Positions 1 to 7,967 are shown, numbered from the stretch's first letter. The stretch: DNA of 20,419 nt from Russula earlei (GCA_025769875.1 JAGFNK010000839.1:1-20419); one strand, 5' to 3'. Made by a program: numbers and translations. Notes: generated by a model not told the origin, from the letters alone.

Positions 1-1
1 T

Positions 2-64
2 TAAGATGTGTCGAGTAATAGCATCTTCTTCTTCGACTTCTTCTAAGGCGTATTCTCGTGGCAT
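2..64 (-). CDS. Start of second ORF of an LTR retroelement (partial, runs off left edge)
   Basis: An ATG at 62-64 follows the stop of the upstream frame by a single base (TAA-A-ATG), in a different frame. It stays open for 21 codons to the window edge. The visible N-terminus is acidic (MPREYALEEVEEEDAIT). The near-overlap of stop and start suggests coupled expression of two element genes, with this one in the place of a pol gene. No domain is visible in so short a piece, so the pol assignment is inference from position downstream of a 5' LTR. It could instead be a chance frame. Confidence 0.35.
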   Translation of the reverse strand, partial: MPREYALEEVEEEDAITRHIL

Positions 65-65
65 T

Positions 66-992
66 TTAAGAACCGTGCGCAAGATCTATGGTTTCGAGCT
101 GGTACCTCTCAATTATTTCGAGAGGGTTAAGGGGAATACGAGGCGTAAAGCAAAAGCGAAGTAGCTGGGGGTTAAAGCGGATGGTGTCGACTGTATAAGT
201 CGAATAGTGACGTAGGGACACGCGGTTACTGTTCTCCTCGAAGTGTAAGTAGCCGTATGCGAAAGCGAGACGTCCGTCCAAGAAGTCGTGTACGATAGAT
301 AAGCAAAACGAGCCCTCGTAAGCAGGGCGGTAAATAGCAGGCAAGGTAAGTAGTTTCCTAAATAACGAGGTGTTAAAAATGTAAGCGATGCGTCTGAGGG
401 GAAAGTCAGCGTCTGGGGCGTATATCCCGACGTTGGAGCAGATGCCGAAGGGGGTGAGATTGTACTGGGTGGCAAGGGCAGTGTTGGAGGGTTCTACCGC
501 AAAAGTGTGGACGATGCGTGCACGAAAGGCGGTAGTGAAGGTGTCTGTGAATGCGCGACGAGCTAACTGGTCTGAGGTAGGGATGCGTCCAAGGTAGTCT
601 TGATGATTCAAGTCGTGGAGGGGACGCCACTGCTCCTGGCGACAATTGGTGGTAGGGAGGACGAAGTACTGGTGCGGATGGAAGCAAAATACTGTGCAGG
701 GGGGACGGTCGAGGAAGCCTTCAGGTAAGGGAGGACGGTCCGCTTGCTGTTGCTCGTTCTGCGCTGGAGGGGGAGTGCCGACAGGGACAAAGTTGTCTGG
801 GATAGGCTGGACGGTGGTAGGAGACGATGGGGGAGCCGTTGGGGAGTACAAGAGGCTGAGGGGTGAGGATGTGTCGACCGGGTCGACGTCTTCAGTGAGG
901 ATGCGAAGAGCGGTGCGTGGAGTGGGCTGGAGAGGAGAAGGGAGACGCAGGGAGGTATTGACAAGAGTGGGGGAGTTGGGAGTAGACACTTG
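66..992 (-). CDS. Unrecognised first ORF of an LTR retroelement (Gag-position protein)
   Basis: This is an uninterrupted frame of about 308 codons beginning 43 nt downstream (sense) of the LTR end at 1036. A TGA lies five codons upstream of the first shown codon. The frame contains no ATG at all, so the start is unclear: a non-AUG start, or a missed upstream exon. The N-terminal third is rich in Pro, Ser and Thr and looks disordered. The rest is aromatic-rich and globular-looking, with many Tyr, Phe and Leu and few charged runs. I see no CCHC zinc knuckle, no DxG protease motif and no known Gag signature. The frame is CpG-rich and undamaged, unlike the Copia element next door, which suggests a recent arrival. 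Its place between LTR and second ORF makes Gag the natural guess. The family is not recognised. Confidence 0.5.
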   Translation of the reverse strand, partial: QVSTPNSPTLVNTSLRLPSPLQPTPRTALRILTEDVDPVDTSSPLSLLYSPTAPPSSPTTVQPIPDNFVPVGTPPPAQNEQQQADRPPLPEGFLDRPPCTVFCFHPHQYFVLPTTNCRQEQWRPLHDLNHQDYLGRIPTSDQLARRAFTDTFTTAFRARIVHTFAVEPSNTALATQYNLTPFGICSNVGIYAPDADFPLRRIAYIFNTSLFRKLLTLPAIYRPAYEGSFCLSIVHDFLDGRLAFAYGYLHFEENSNRVSLRHYSTYTVDTIRFNPQLLRFCFTPRIPLNPLEIIERYQLETIDLAHGS

Positions 993-1035
993 AGCGTTGG
1001 CTGGTCAATACAAGAATGATGAGAGACTGTCCAGA

Positions 1036-1863
1036 TGTCAAGACACGTACTGCTGATCACTAAGGACTCAGGAGCAGGTGGGCAGGGGTCGGAACAGATG
1101 GTACGCGGCATAAACAGCGTTAAACAGGAGGACGAGCCAAACGACTAGAAGATACCAGATGGGGACTGGTACGTGTTGCAGGAGGCAGAGGCGAAGAGTA
1201 GAGGCCAGTGTAGTGAGGGACTTTAAACAAGGCGGTCGTTGAAGAGTACCTTGAAGACAAGGGAAGGCTTTAGACTGAGCAGTTGCAGGGGAGTACCCAG
1301 GAAGTGGAGAGTATCACAAATGGACAGTCTGATGACTGCCATGCTTCATTGGGGCTTATATACAGTGTACAGGGTCGATTACAAAGCACTGGGACTATTC
1401 TAGACTCTTTGGTACCATCCAATAGGACTACAGAGGCATAAACTTGCTTATGTGAAGTTTCAGGCTTACTGAGCGCATTACTGATCATTGTGGAGCGATG
1501 ACATCATTATGATGTCACTGTGGGGCGCTTAGTGAGCCTATGAGGTCACTGTGGAGTCGCTCAGTCAGCCATGATGTCATTGGAGCCTTGATGACGTCAG
1601 ATGATTTATGCAACAGTTTCTAAGAGTTTGTGCCGCTGTTTTGGGTCCATGGTGGCTGGGTGGCCATGTGGCTGCCACGCGATGATTACCCGATTAGGAA
1701 ACCGGTGCCTGGTCGTGTTAGAGTGCCTTTGCAATAGCAATATCTTGTACCACAGGAGGGATAGCCCAGAAAATGGAAGGGAGTCGGCAATGCAAAGAGA
1801 GAGAGGTCTTTCTTGAGTAAAATAGGACAATCCTTGGCCAGGACTTGGCCTTGGTTCGTAACA
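1036..1863 (-). repeat. LTR copy 1 (828 bp, TG...CA) of the left-edge element
   Basis: It starts TGTCAAGACACG and ends GTAACA on the plus strand, and aligns along its whole length with the solo LTR at 2913-3741. Read on the minus strand it begins TGTTACGAACC. A TATATAA box on the minus strand lies at 1356-1362. The segment 1495-1600 carries several TGAYRTCA-like palindromes, including a perfect cAMP-response-type TGACGTCA at 1592-1599. Small ORFs inside it are chance frames. This copy keeps many CpG sites that the solo copy has lost. Confidence 0.8.
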
Positions 1864-2912
1864 CGGAGTGGGCGGAGGTGTGAAGGCACCTTGGAGCGTG
1901 GGACCAGGATGAAAACTTGGAGGTCTTTGAAGCTTTTAATCTCATCTTGAGTGCTGGCAATCCAGAGCTCGTGCTCCGGTGAGGAGAGGGCGTCAGACCA
2001 AGAAGGTTTGTCATCCAGTATAGTGTCCATAGTCCCATCATGGATCGAGGCGAAAGCATGGGGTAGCATATGAAAGGAATCGTCAATGGTGAGGGGAAAT
2101 AGTGTGTGCGTATCATGAAAACAAGAATACTTGGAGAGGAAGGAATATAGTAGCATGTCAGTAGGTAAAGGATGTGCAGGTGATGAGGTCTGGGTCAGTC
2201 CGGTACTGTATGTATGGGAAGGTTGACTAAGTAAGGGAATTGGGTTCGTATGAAGGTCTTGGAGAGAGCAGGTAAGGGTTGTATCGCTGAGCGGTTTCTG
2301 TCAAGAAGGGTGGTTGAGCCCATCGTTTGTGAGTGTGCGAGATGTGGGTGCCGGAATGCAGCTAGAACAACAGATGGCAGGAGCAGGGTTGAGGTTGTTA
2401 CATGCAGTTGAAGTCACAGTCATATTTGGGGCAGAGGAAGAGGGGCTGGTAGCATAAGGTGGAAGGGATGAGCTTTGCAGGAGAGTTGGTGGTTCTAAGG
2501 TATTATGTTGTGGAGGTGACGTTGAAACTGGTAAGGTATGTGCCGTGTTATCGGACATAAAGGGGTGATGAGGAAGGGAAGTGTTATCAGGTATTGAAGA
2601 AGAAGGGTGATTGGACGGTAATGTAACATTAGGTAAAGGGTGGGGAGTGGGCAGAGATAAAGTAAGAACTGGTATTGAGAGTGTTGGAAGAGGAAGTGTG
2701 GTGGTAGCAGTTTTGTCAGAGTTATCATCGTTCACTGAGGGATTGACATTTGAGGCAGGGAAACAGAAGTCGGCGTGTACAGAAGGTGTGGAAGGGGGGG
2801 GGGTGTTGTTCAGCCGAGGTGGTTGCTTGAGGGGCAGGTTCTTGTTGGATGGGAATTTCATCCCATGATGGTGCCTTATCGTTATTCAGTATTTCATTTG
2901 GGTAAAGGGAAG
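1864..2912 (-). pseudogene. Copia pol fragment: linker and N-terminus of reverse transcriptase
   Basis: The sense frame continues from the integrase C-terminus across the solo LTR site. After that comes a Pro/Ser/Thr-rich linker, then the typical opening of the Copia RVT_2 domain (PSWSDALSSPEHELWIAS, then DEIKSFKDLQVFILVPRS) near 1895-2020. Damage is visible. A run of ten G (C on the sense strand) at 2794-2803 marks a change of open frame, and a TGA at 2301-2303 stops the linker frame before the RT part resumes in the same frame. The catalytic YxDD region is missing because an LTR element begins at 1863. The assignment rests on order and on the conserved RT N-terminal pattern. Confidence 0.7.
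2908..2912. repeat. Target site duplication GGAAG, left copy
   Basis: Five bases identical to 3742-3746, bracketing the solo LTR; five bp is the usual duplication length for LTR integrases. Confidence 0.9.
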
Positions 2913-3741
2913 TGTCAAGACACATACTGCTGATCACTAAGGACTCAGGAGCAGGTGGGCAAGGGTTGGAACAGATGGTACGTGGCAAAGATGGTGTTGA
3001 ACAGGAGGACAAGCCAAACGATGAGGAGGTACCAGATGGGGACTGGTAGGTGTTGCAAGAGACAGAGGTGAAGGCTGGAGGCCAGTGTAGCGAGAGGGCT
3101 TTAAACAAGGTGGTCGTTGAAGAGTACCTTGGAGGCGAGGGGAATCTTTAGACTGAGCGGTTGTGGGGGAGTACCCAGGAAGAGGAGAGTATCACAAATG
3201 GACAGTCTGACGACTGCCATGCTACATTGGGGCTTATATACAGTGTACAGTGTTGATTACAAAGAACTGGAACTATTCTAGACCCTTTGGTACCATCCAA
3301 TAGGACTACAGAGGCATAAACTTGCTTGTGTCAAGTTTCAGGCTTACTGAGTGCATTACTGATCATTGTGGAGTGATGACATCATTATGATGTCACTGTG
3401 GAGCACTTAGTGAGCCTATGAGGTCACTGTGGAGTCGCTCAGTCAGCCATGATGTCATTGGAGCCTTGATGATGTCAGATGAGTTATGCAACAGCTTCTA
3501 AGAGTTTGTGCTGCTGTTTCAGGTTCTTGGTGGCTGGGTGACCATGTGGCTGCCACGTGATGATTACCCGATTAGGAAACGGGTGCCTGGTCGTGTTACA
3601 GTGCCTTTGCAATAGTGATATCTTGTACCACAGGAGGGGTAGCCCAGGAAATGGAAGGGAGTTGGCAATGCAAAGTGAGAGAGGCCTCTCTTGAGTGAAA
3701 TAGGACAATCTACGGCCAGGACCTGGCCTTGGTTCATAACA
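2913..3741 (-). mobile_element. Solo LTR with perfect 5-bp target duplication GGAAG
   Basis: The 829-bp block begins TGTCAAGACACA and ends CATAACA, so it has TG...CA ends. The five bases before it (2908-2912) and after it (3742-3746) are both GGAAG. It is a full-length relative of the LTR at 1036-1863 in the same orientation. The flanking Copia frame stays open across the site when the LTR and one GGAAG are mentally left out, which confirms the exact borders. A minus-strand TATATAA lies at 3234-3240. The absence of internal sequence points to LTR-LTR recombination. Confidence 0.92.
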
Positions 3742-3746
3742 GGAAG
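3742..3746. repeat. Target site duplication GGAAG, right copy
   Basis: Identical to 2908-2912 on the other side of the solo LTR. Confidence 0.9.
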
Positions 3747-6264
3747 ACGCAGTAGCATTGAGGTGCTCAATAAAGGTAATGTGGAAGGAATTGAATATGC
3801 GATTTGTATACCTGTCCCATAGGCGATATGCCCTGGCATTCGGAGCATACCTGATGAGAGTGCACTCAGTGGAGCATTGAAGAATCTTAGCTTGTTTTCC
3901 TGGGATCAGTGCGAAACAGCGGGAGCTGATCTCACGCAGGTATGAAATGGACGGCTTGCGACCAAACCAACTTTCGCAAGGTGTTTTACCATTAAGGGTT
4001 CTGGATGCAGTAAGGGTGGTGAGGTAAGTTGCAGTAGCATTAAACTCATCCCAAAAGTTAGGGGGTACAGCACAAGCAAGGCATATGCTGCATGCTTTGT
4101 TCATTATCATATGATGAAGGTGTTCAGCTCTCCCATTTTGGAGGGAAGTGTAGGGGGCAGTTCTAAGGTGCTGAATGCCCAGGCAAGAGCACCATGCAGA
4201 GAAGCAGTTGGAGACAAGTTCTCCGTTGTCCGAGATGATGTACGTCACATGGAGGTTGGATTGATTTTGAACTGCGTGCTGCCATTTGTCGAGTTTCACA
4301 GCAGTGGTGTCTTTTGTTGGAAGCGGAATTGTCCATATGTAACTGGAGAAATCATCAATTATATTCATTGAATAGCGACAACTGGATCATGACAAAATGG
4401 ACATTGGCCCTGTGAGGTCAACATGAATGCGCTTGAGGCAGTGGGATGCTTTAGGGCCTTCACATGCTTTCGGCACAGGGGAATGAGTCTGTTTTCCAAG
4501 AATTCAGTGTTGGCATTTTGGTGGCAAGTGCAACAAGTTAATGGTCATACCATCAATGCAGTGCAACTGCACCATGTCCAGGACCGTGCGGAAATTGCAG
4601 TGTCCAAGACGCCTGTGCCATGTGTTGATGTCAGGGACACAATGGGAAACAAGCATGCGATGCGCCTTCAGGGTGTTGACTTTGTATAGATTGTGTTTGG
4701 GCGAAAGGAGGCCTGAGAAAACAGTGACACCTGTTTTGTCAGTTACCCAGCAGTGGTTATAGTCGAAGTGCATGGTGTAATTCCCAGTGTGGTTTAGGGA
4801 AATGATGGAAAGTAAATGGACGGCAGCATTTGGGATGTATAAAACATTATTGAGGCATATAACAGTGTTATCGTCTGTCTCAAATTCAATGGCTCCAATG
4901 CCAGTGGCTTGGACTTGCGATCCACCAAGTCTGGTGACTGGGAATGGGGGTGTCGGTTGCAATGAGACAAAGTCTGAGCGGCAAGGCAAAATATGGCATG
5001 TAGCACCCATGTCAAGGATAAAAGGAATTTGGGTGAGGGCCAGAGGTTTAAAGCTGACTGACATGGGAATTGAAACAGAGGAGGTTGTGCCCGCAATGGT
5101 GTGGAGAGACCAATCAATAGATGTGGTTTGCATAGTGGGAGTTTTGATGGCAATGAAGGTGTGGTACTCAAAGTCATCGCCAGCTGAAAGGGGCAGGGGG
5201 TTGGGGCATGTTGGTGAAGGAGAGGGATAGTAAGAGATGCCATTGATGGTGATGGAGGGCAAACCAGTATCGGAGGGAGGAGCGGAATCTTTGGCAGGGG
5301 AAGCGATGTGTGCCACATGTGGAATTGTTCGGTTTTTGGAGTCGTTTGTCTTTGAGAAAAAGAGCCACTGGGCTGCTCTTGCCTCTTCGACAGAGCATCC
5401 AGCCATTTTTCCACCAGGACTTATGCAGAAATTAGTGAGATGTCCCTCCTTTTTGCAATGAGTACAGTATGCCCATTTCCATGCAGCGGTTGCAGGGAAA
5501 GTGGAAGGGGCAGTCAAAGGCACAATGGCTGTGGGGAGAGCGGAAGGGGTAGCCGCATTTTGCGCATTGCGCTTCTTGATGAGGGTGTCCTCACTCTGGA
5601 TGCATTGGATAAGGGTAGCTGAGGAAAAATGGGGCTTGACAGAGAGAGATTGAATCTGAGATTGTAGGTAGTGAAAGTTGTCACCAAGGGAGTTGAGTAT
5701 GAAGATGGAGAGTAGTTTGTTGGTGTCAATGGGACCCATGTTTGCAATCTGCTTGTGCAGCCGACAGATGTCAGAGAGGGTGGGAAGCAGGGGGCCGTCT
5801 GGGAGGAAACGTATATCAAGAACATTCTTGATAGCAAGCATTTGGGCATACAAACTGAGTTTTTCATGACGCTGTTTAAGGGCTTCAAAGATCTTGTGGG
5901 AAGTTGTGTTAGTGACTTTTTCACCCAAGAATTCATACTCAATGGTGTCAATGTGATGTTAAATGAATGAGCGCAAGGAATTGTCATTATTATGCCAAAT
6001 CCAATGAGCTTTTGACTGAGTCTGGGCATCTGGGCATGGCAACAAACCTTCAAGCCATTGTCAAAAACCTTGACCTTGTACCATGAGGTCCAGCCGTTTG
6101 CTCCACTCTGACCAGTTAGACTTTTCAAGGTTGAGAGTGAGATCTGCAGGCCATGTGTTATCAGACATGAATCGTTCCATGAGGGTGATGTCCACATTCA
6201 CTGGATTGTCATTGGGGAGGGGGGTGGAAGAAGGAGTAATGGGAACAGGGACATTTGTGCTCAT
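3742..6264 (-). pseudogene. Copia gag-protease-integrase polyprotein, broken by four in-frame stops
   Basis: One frame runs from ATG 6262-6264 to the solo LTR. Gag begins with a Pro-rich tail followed by the Copia-type LEKSNWSEWSKRLDLMV segment. A CCHC zinc knuckle (CTHC...H...C) is at 5425-5466. The protease site reads D-M-G-A at about 5002-5013 where D-[ST]-G-A is expected. The GAG-pre-integrase WHRRLGH pattern is near 4570-4600. The integrase core has candidate acidic residues in IIDDFS (about 4354), SDNGE (about 4229) and NGRAEH (about 4124). In-frame stops lie at 6061-6063 (TGA), 5959-5961 (TAA), 4504-4506 (TGA) and 4387-4389 (TGA). The changed protease residue fits an ACG-to-ATG transition, and at least the TGA at 4387 sits where an Arg codon CGA is plausible; both would be CpG decay. 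It is surely non-functional. Confidence 0.88.
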
Positions 6265-6356
6265 AATTAAGGAGGTTTGTGTGGGAGAAATGACAGGGGA
6301 AGGATGGTTATGATAATTGGGAAAAGAGTTGACAATTGATAAAAGGGAGATTGTGT

Positions 6357-6780
6357 TGACAGGGACAATTGACAAGTGAGGTGTGACAGTGATGGAGAGG
6401 AAGGGAGAATTTAACTATACCCTTTGTGTTGACAGGGACAATTGAAAAGTGAGGGGTGACAGTAACAAAAAGGACGTGAGGGTTGACGGAAGAAGGACAT
6501 TAACAGGGACAATTGACAAGTGAGGGCTGACAGAGATAAGAGGTGACAGTGATGAACAGGACATGAGGGTCAATGGAAGGAGGACATAGACGAGCTGGTG
6601 TGAATGCTAGGGAGATGAGAAAAGTGACAGAGACAAGTGTGGTGGAGACAAGGGTTGACAGTTGACAGGAGAGGGATGTGGCTGAACTGGCGGGGGCGTC
6701 AGGAAGGCGAGAAAAGTGATGGAGACAAGTGTGACAGAGACAAGGGTTGACAATTGTCAGAAAAGGACTTGGCGGGTTCA
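6357..6780 (-). repeat. 72-bp-spaced repeats in the Copia leader
   Basis: A 25-base core beginning tgacagggacaattga recurs with starts at 6357, 6430 and 6501 (spacing 73 and 71). More decayed pieces (gacagtgatg, acaagggttgaca) continue to about 6770. It occupies the untranslated leader between the primer site and gag, so the repeated unit would be transcribed. No protein frame here is convincing. Confidence 0.7.
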
Positions 6781-6792
6781 AGATTAGAGCTC

Positions 6793-6808
6793 AGGGCCCA
6801 TAACCTAT
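6793..6808 (-). other. Primer binding site of the Copia element
   Basis: On the sense (minus) strand the LTR end ...CTCCA is followed at once by ATAGGTTATGGGCCCTG. From memory this agrees with the primer site of Drosophila copia (AGGTTATGGGCCC), which is primed by an internal fragment of initiator tRNA-Met. The match fixes the LTR inner border at 6809. Confidence 0.75.
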
Positions 6809-6959
6809 TGGAGCTCAGAAGTTGATGAGATGAGAGATAAAGGGAGATATTGAGATAGAGTTGTATGTGTGTTCTAACTTATCTTATATATGACAGTATG
6901 GAATGTATGAAGTAAGGTTAGCATGATGTCAGGTATTGTAGTATGATGTCACACTAGCA
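6809..6959 (-). repeat. 5' LTR of the Copia element (about 151 bp)
   Basis: The inner border is set by the primer site and the TG at 6809-6810. The outer border is the CA at 6958-6959, or less likely 6962-6963, judged only from the TG...CA rule. The partner LTR is outside the window, so the outer border and the target duplication cannot be checked. The segment is AT-rich and contains an internal near-repeat (gtattgtagtatgatgtcac against acattgtagtaatg). Confidence 0.55.
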
Positions 6960-6987
6960 GACATTGTAGTAATGCCTAAGATCTAAT

Positions 6988-7063
6988 AAGATGTGCTTGT
7001 CAAAGTGGTATATTCCATATGATGATGAAGAGAAGGTGCATTCTCTTGCATTACTATAAATAT
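6988..7063 (+). pseudogene. 76-bp decayed copy of AP-2 sigma exon 2 and intron 2
   Basis: It aligns without gaps to 14116-14191 in the intact AP-2 sigma gene of this same window, across the end of exon 2 and the first 28 bases of intron 2. There are nine differences. All are C-to-T or G-to-A, and seven fall on the seven CpG sites of the intact gene, every one of which is lost. The copy ends exactly where the hAT-like terminus TAGGGCTG begins. Similarity may continue leftwards for a few more bases with a gap (6975-6987), then ends near the Copia LTR. Because intron sequence is included, it came from DNA and not from a processed transcript. Confidence 0.88.
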
Positions 7064-7226
7064 TAGGGCTGTTCACTGTACTGTATTACAGGTACAGCTG
7101 TATATTTGACAGGTCCAAACGGGTCTACCTGTCCTGACCCCATACCGTATATCAACTTACTGTGAACTCAAACAGGACAGTTCGGGGGATTGAACGGCTG
7201 TATTATGGGTAATGGGTCATATATTA

Positions 7227-7600
7227 CTAAACTACTGATACAACATGTTCTTGTTGCAAGTGCAATTTCTTTTTGACTAGTATAAGGGTCCTGATGGTCT
7301 CCGCCTTCAAGCTAGTGCAACAGAGAGAGATTGCATCTCGCCCACCAGAGAAAACCCTCTCTACAGCCACTGCAGAAGCTGATGATGACAGTGAGCTGTG
7401 AACAAAAGGAAAGAAAAAAGAAAAACTCACCTGGGATGGACAAGATGTCACATGCAAGCCGATACAAGTTGGGAAAAGAAGTTTGGCAGCCCAACGACCA
7501 CTGAATTGGATTGAAAGTGTCAAAATCCTCTTGAGGGAGCTTCCAGAACTCAAGGAGTTTGTTGATTGGCACACAAGGTTTCCGGAATCAAGCAGTAAAA
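7227..7600 (-). pseudogene. hAT transposase C-terminal dimerisation region, with intron
   Basis: The upstream part reads PINKLLEFWKLPQEDFDT, then FPNLYRLACDILSIP. The downstream part reads ASAVAVERVFSGGRDAISL, then ETIRTLILVKKKLHL, ending at a stop at 7227-7229. This is the hAT C-terminal dimerisation pattern (SIPxSxVAVERVFSxGR). The two are joined by a 52-nt intron at 7379-7430 (GTGAG...CAG on the minus strand); removing it gives SIPASAVAVERVFSGGRD in one frame. Only the last 100 or so codons of a normally 600-700 residue protein are seen. An in-frame stop upstream near 7600 and no recognisable catalytic region mark it as a remnant. Confidence 0.75.
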
Positions 7601-7688
7601 TTATTCTGTGGGGAGCAGTTGAGCATCAAGGCGGTCTGAGTGGATGGGTTAGATGGGGAAGGGCACGGTGCTATCTTGTTTGCATAAT

Positions 7689-7802
7689 GTGTCTTATAAG
7701 GACCTGCAGGAATGCCTCAACAATCTCAAGCGGGACATGGCGGAGTGGAACACCCCAGGCAAGTTTGGTAACGCGAGTGGGATTTCGCCAATGCACTGTT
7801 GA
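7689..7802 (+). pseudogene. Short unrecognised coding-like fragment inside the hAT remnant
   Basis: A plus-strand frame reads YKDLQECLNNLKRDMAEW, then NTPGKFGNASGISPMHC and a stop at 7800-7802. The charged helical segment followed by a Gly/Asn/Ser turn looks like real protein. It has no ATG, no clear partner exon, and lies between hAT pieces on the opposite strand. I do not recognise the family, and a chance frame is possible. Confidence 0.2.
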
Positions 7803-7839
7803 ATCGCGCAGTGATAAGGTAGATTAGATCGTAATAGAT

Positions 7840-7967
7840 CTAATAAAAATGATATTCAGTTTCTGTGAGAAGAAACTTTTGTGTCATATTTACCTAATAA
7901 AAATGATACTATAAGATCATGAGATAGTAAGTACTTACTTCAGTTTCTGTGAGAAGAAACTGAAGTA
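7840..7967. repeat. Direct repeat pair containing a 13-bp-arm hairpin
   Basis: The 15-mer ctaataaaaatgata occurs at 7840-7854 and 7894-7908. The 23-base block ttcagtttctgtgagaagaaact occurs at 7855-7877 and 7939-7961. The second block is the core of a perfect inverted repeat with arms 7936-7948 and 7955-7967 and loop GTGAGA. The first copy keeps only the inner stem. It may be a small foldback element or a duplicated hairpin inside the hAT remnant. Confidence 0.6.

Larger units (their letters stand above)
1..1863 (-). mobile_element. LTR retroelement, 5' part, inserted in the Copia reverse transcriptase
   Basis: An LTR (1036-1863) is followed in the minus-strand direction by an open internal region with two consecutive ORFs that reaches the window edge. 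The right end of the LTR interrupts a Copia reverse-transcriptase frame that ends at 1864. The base run CGGAG at 1864-1868 is the expected target duplication; its partner would lie outside the window. The sequence left of the LTR (CCAGA, 1031-1035) does not match CGGAG. That agrees with the left side being element interior and not flank. The superfamily is not determined because no pol domain is visible. Confidence 0.6.
1864..6963 (-). mobile_element. Degraded Ty1/Copia retrotransposon, interrupted by two LTR insertions
   Basis: Read on the minus strand the order is 5' LTR, primer binding site, repeat-rich leader, gag with zinc knuckle, protease, GAG-pre-integrase, integrase, linker and the start of RVT_2 reverse transcriptase. 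Integrase before reverse transcriptase is the defining Copia order. A solo LTR splits it at 2913-3741, and another LTR element cuts it off at 1864, so the rest of reverse transcriptase and RNase H is absent or lies beyond the window. Several in-frame stops and a shifted frame at a 10-base homopolymer show it is dead. Confidence 0.85.

Noticed and set aside
406..1111. Long frames on both strands overlapping the left-edge ORF (406-687, 608-1111 minus, 646-993 plus)
   Set aside because: Shadows of the GC-biased, Pro/Ser-rich frame at 66-992; no domain pattern. Part of 608-1111 even crosses the LTR border.
1606..1830. ORFs inside the LTRs that fuse with the RT and integrase frames (1606-1863, 3484-3741)
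   Set aside because: The same sequence follows two different Copia domains because it is LTR sequence. The exact LTR borders and the GGAAG duplication show it is not part of the polyprotein.
1036..3741. One short non-autonomous element with LTRs 1036-1863 and 2913-3741
   Set aside because: Its outer flanks (CCAGA and GGAAG) do not match and the interior is Copia linker/RT. The solo-LTR-plus-second-element reading explains every junction.
7483..7827. Plus-strand 114-codon frame over the hAT region
   Set aside because: Antisense to the recognisable hAT dimerisation domain; no family pattern in its second half in that frame.
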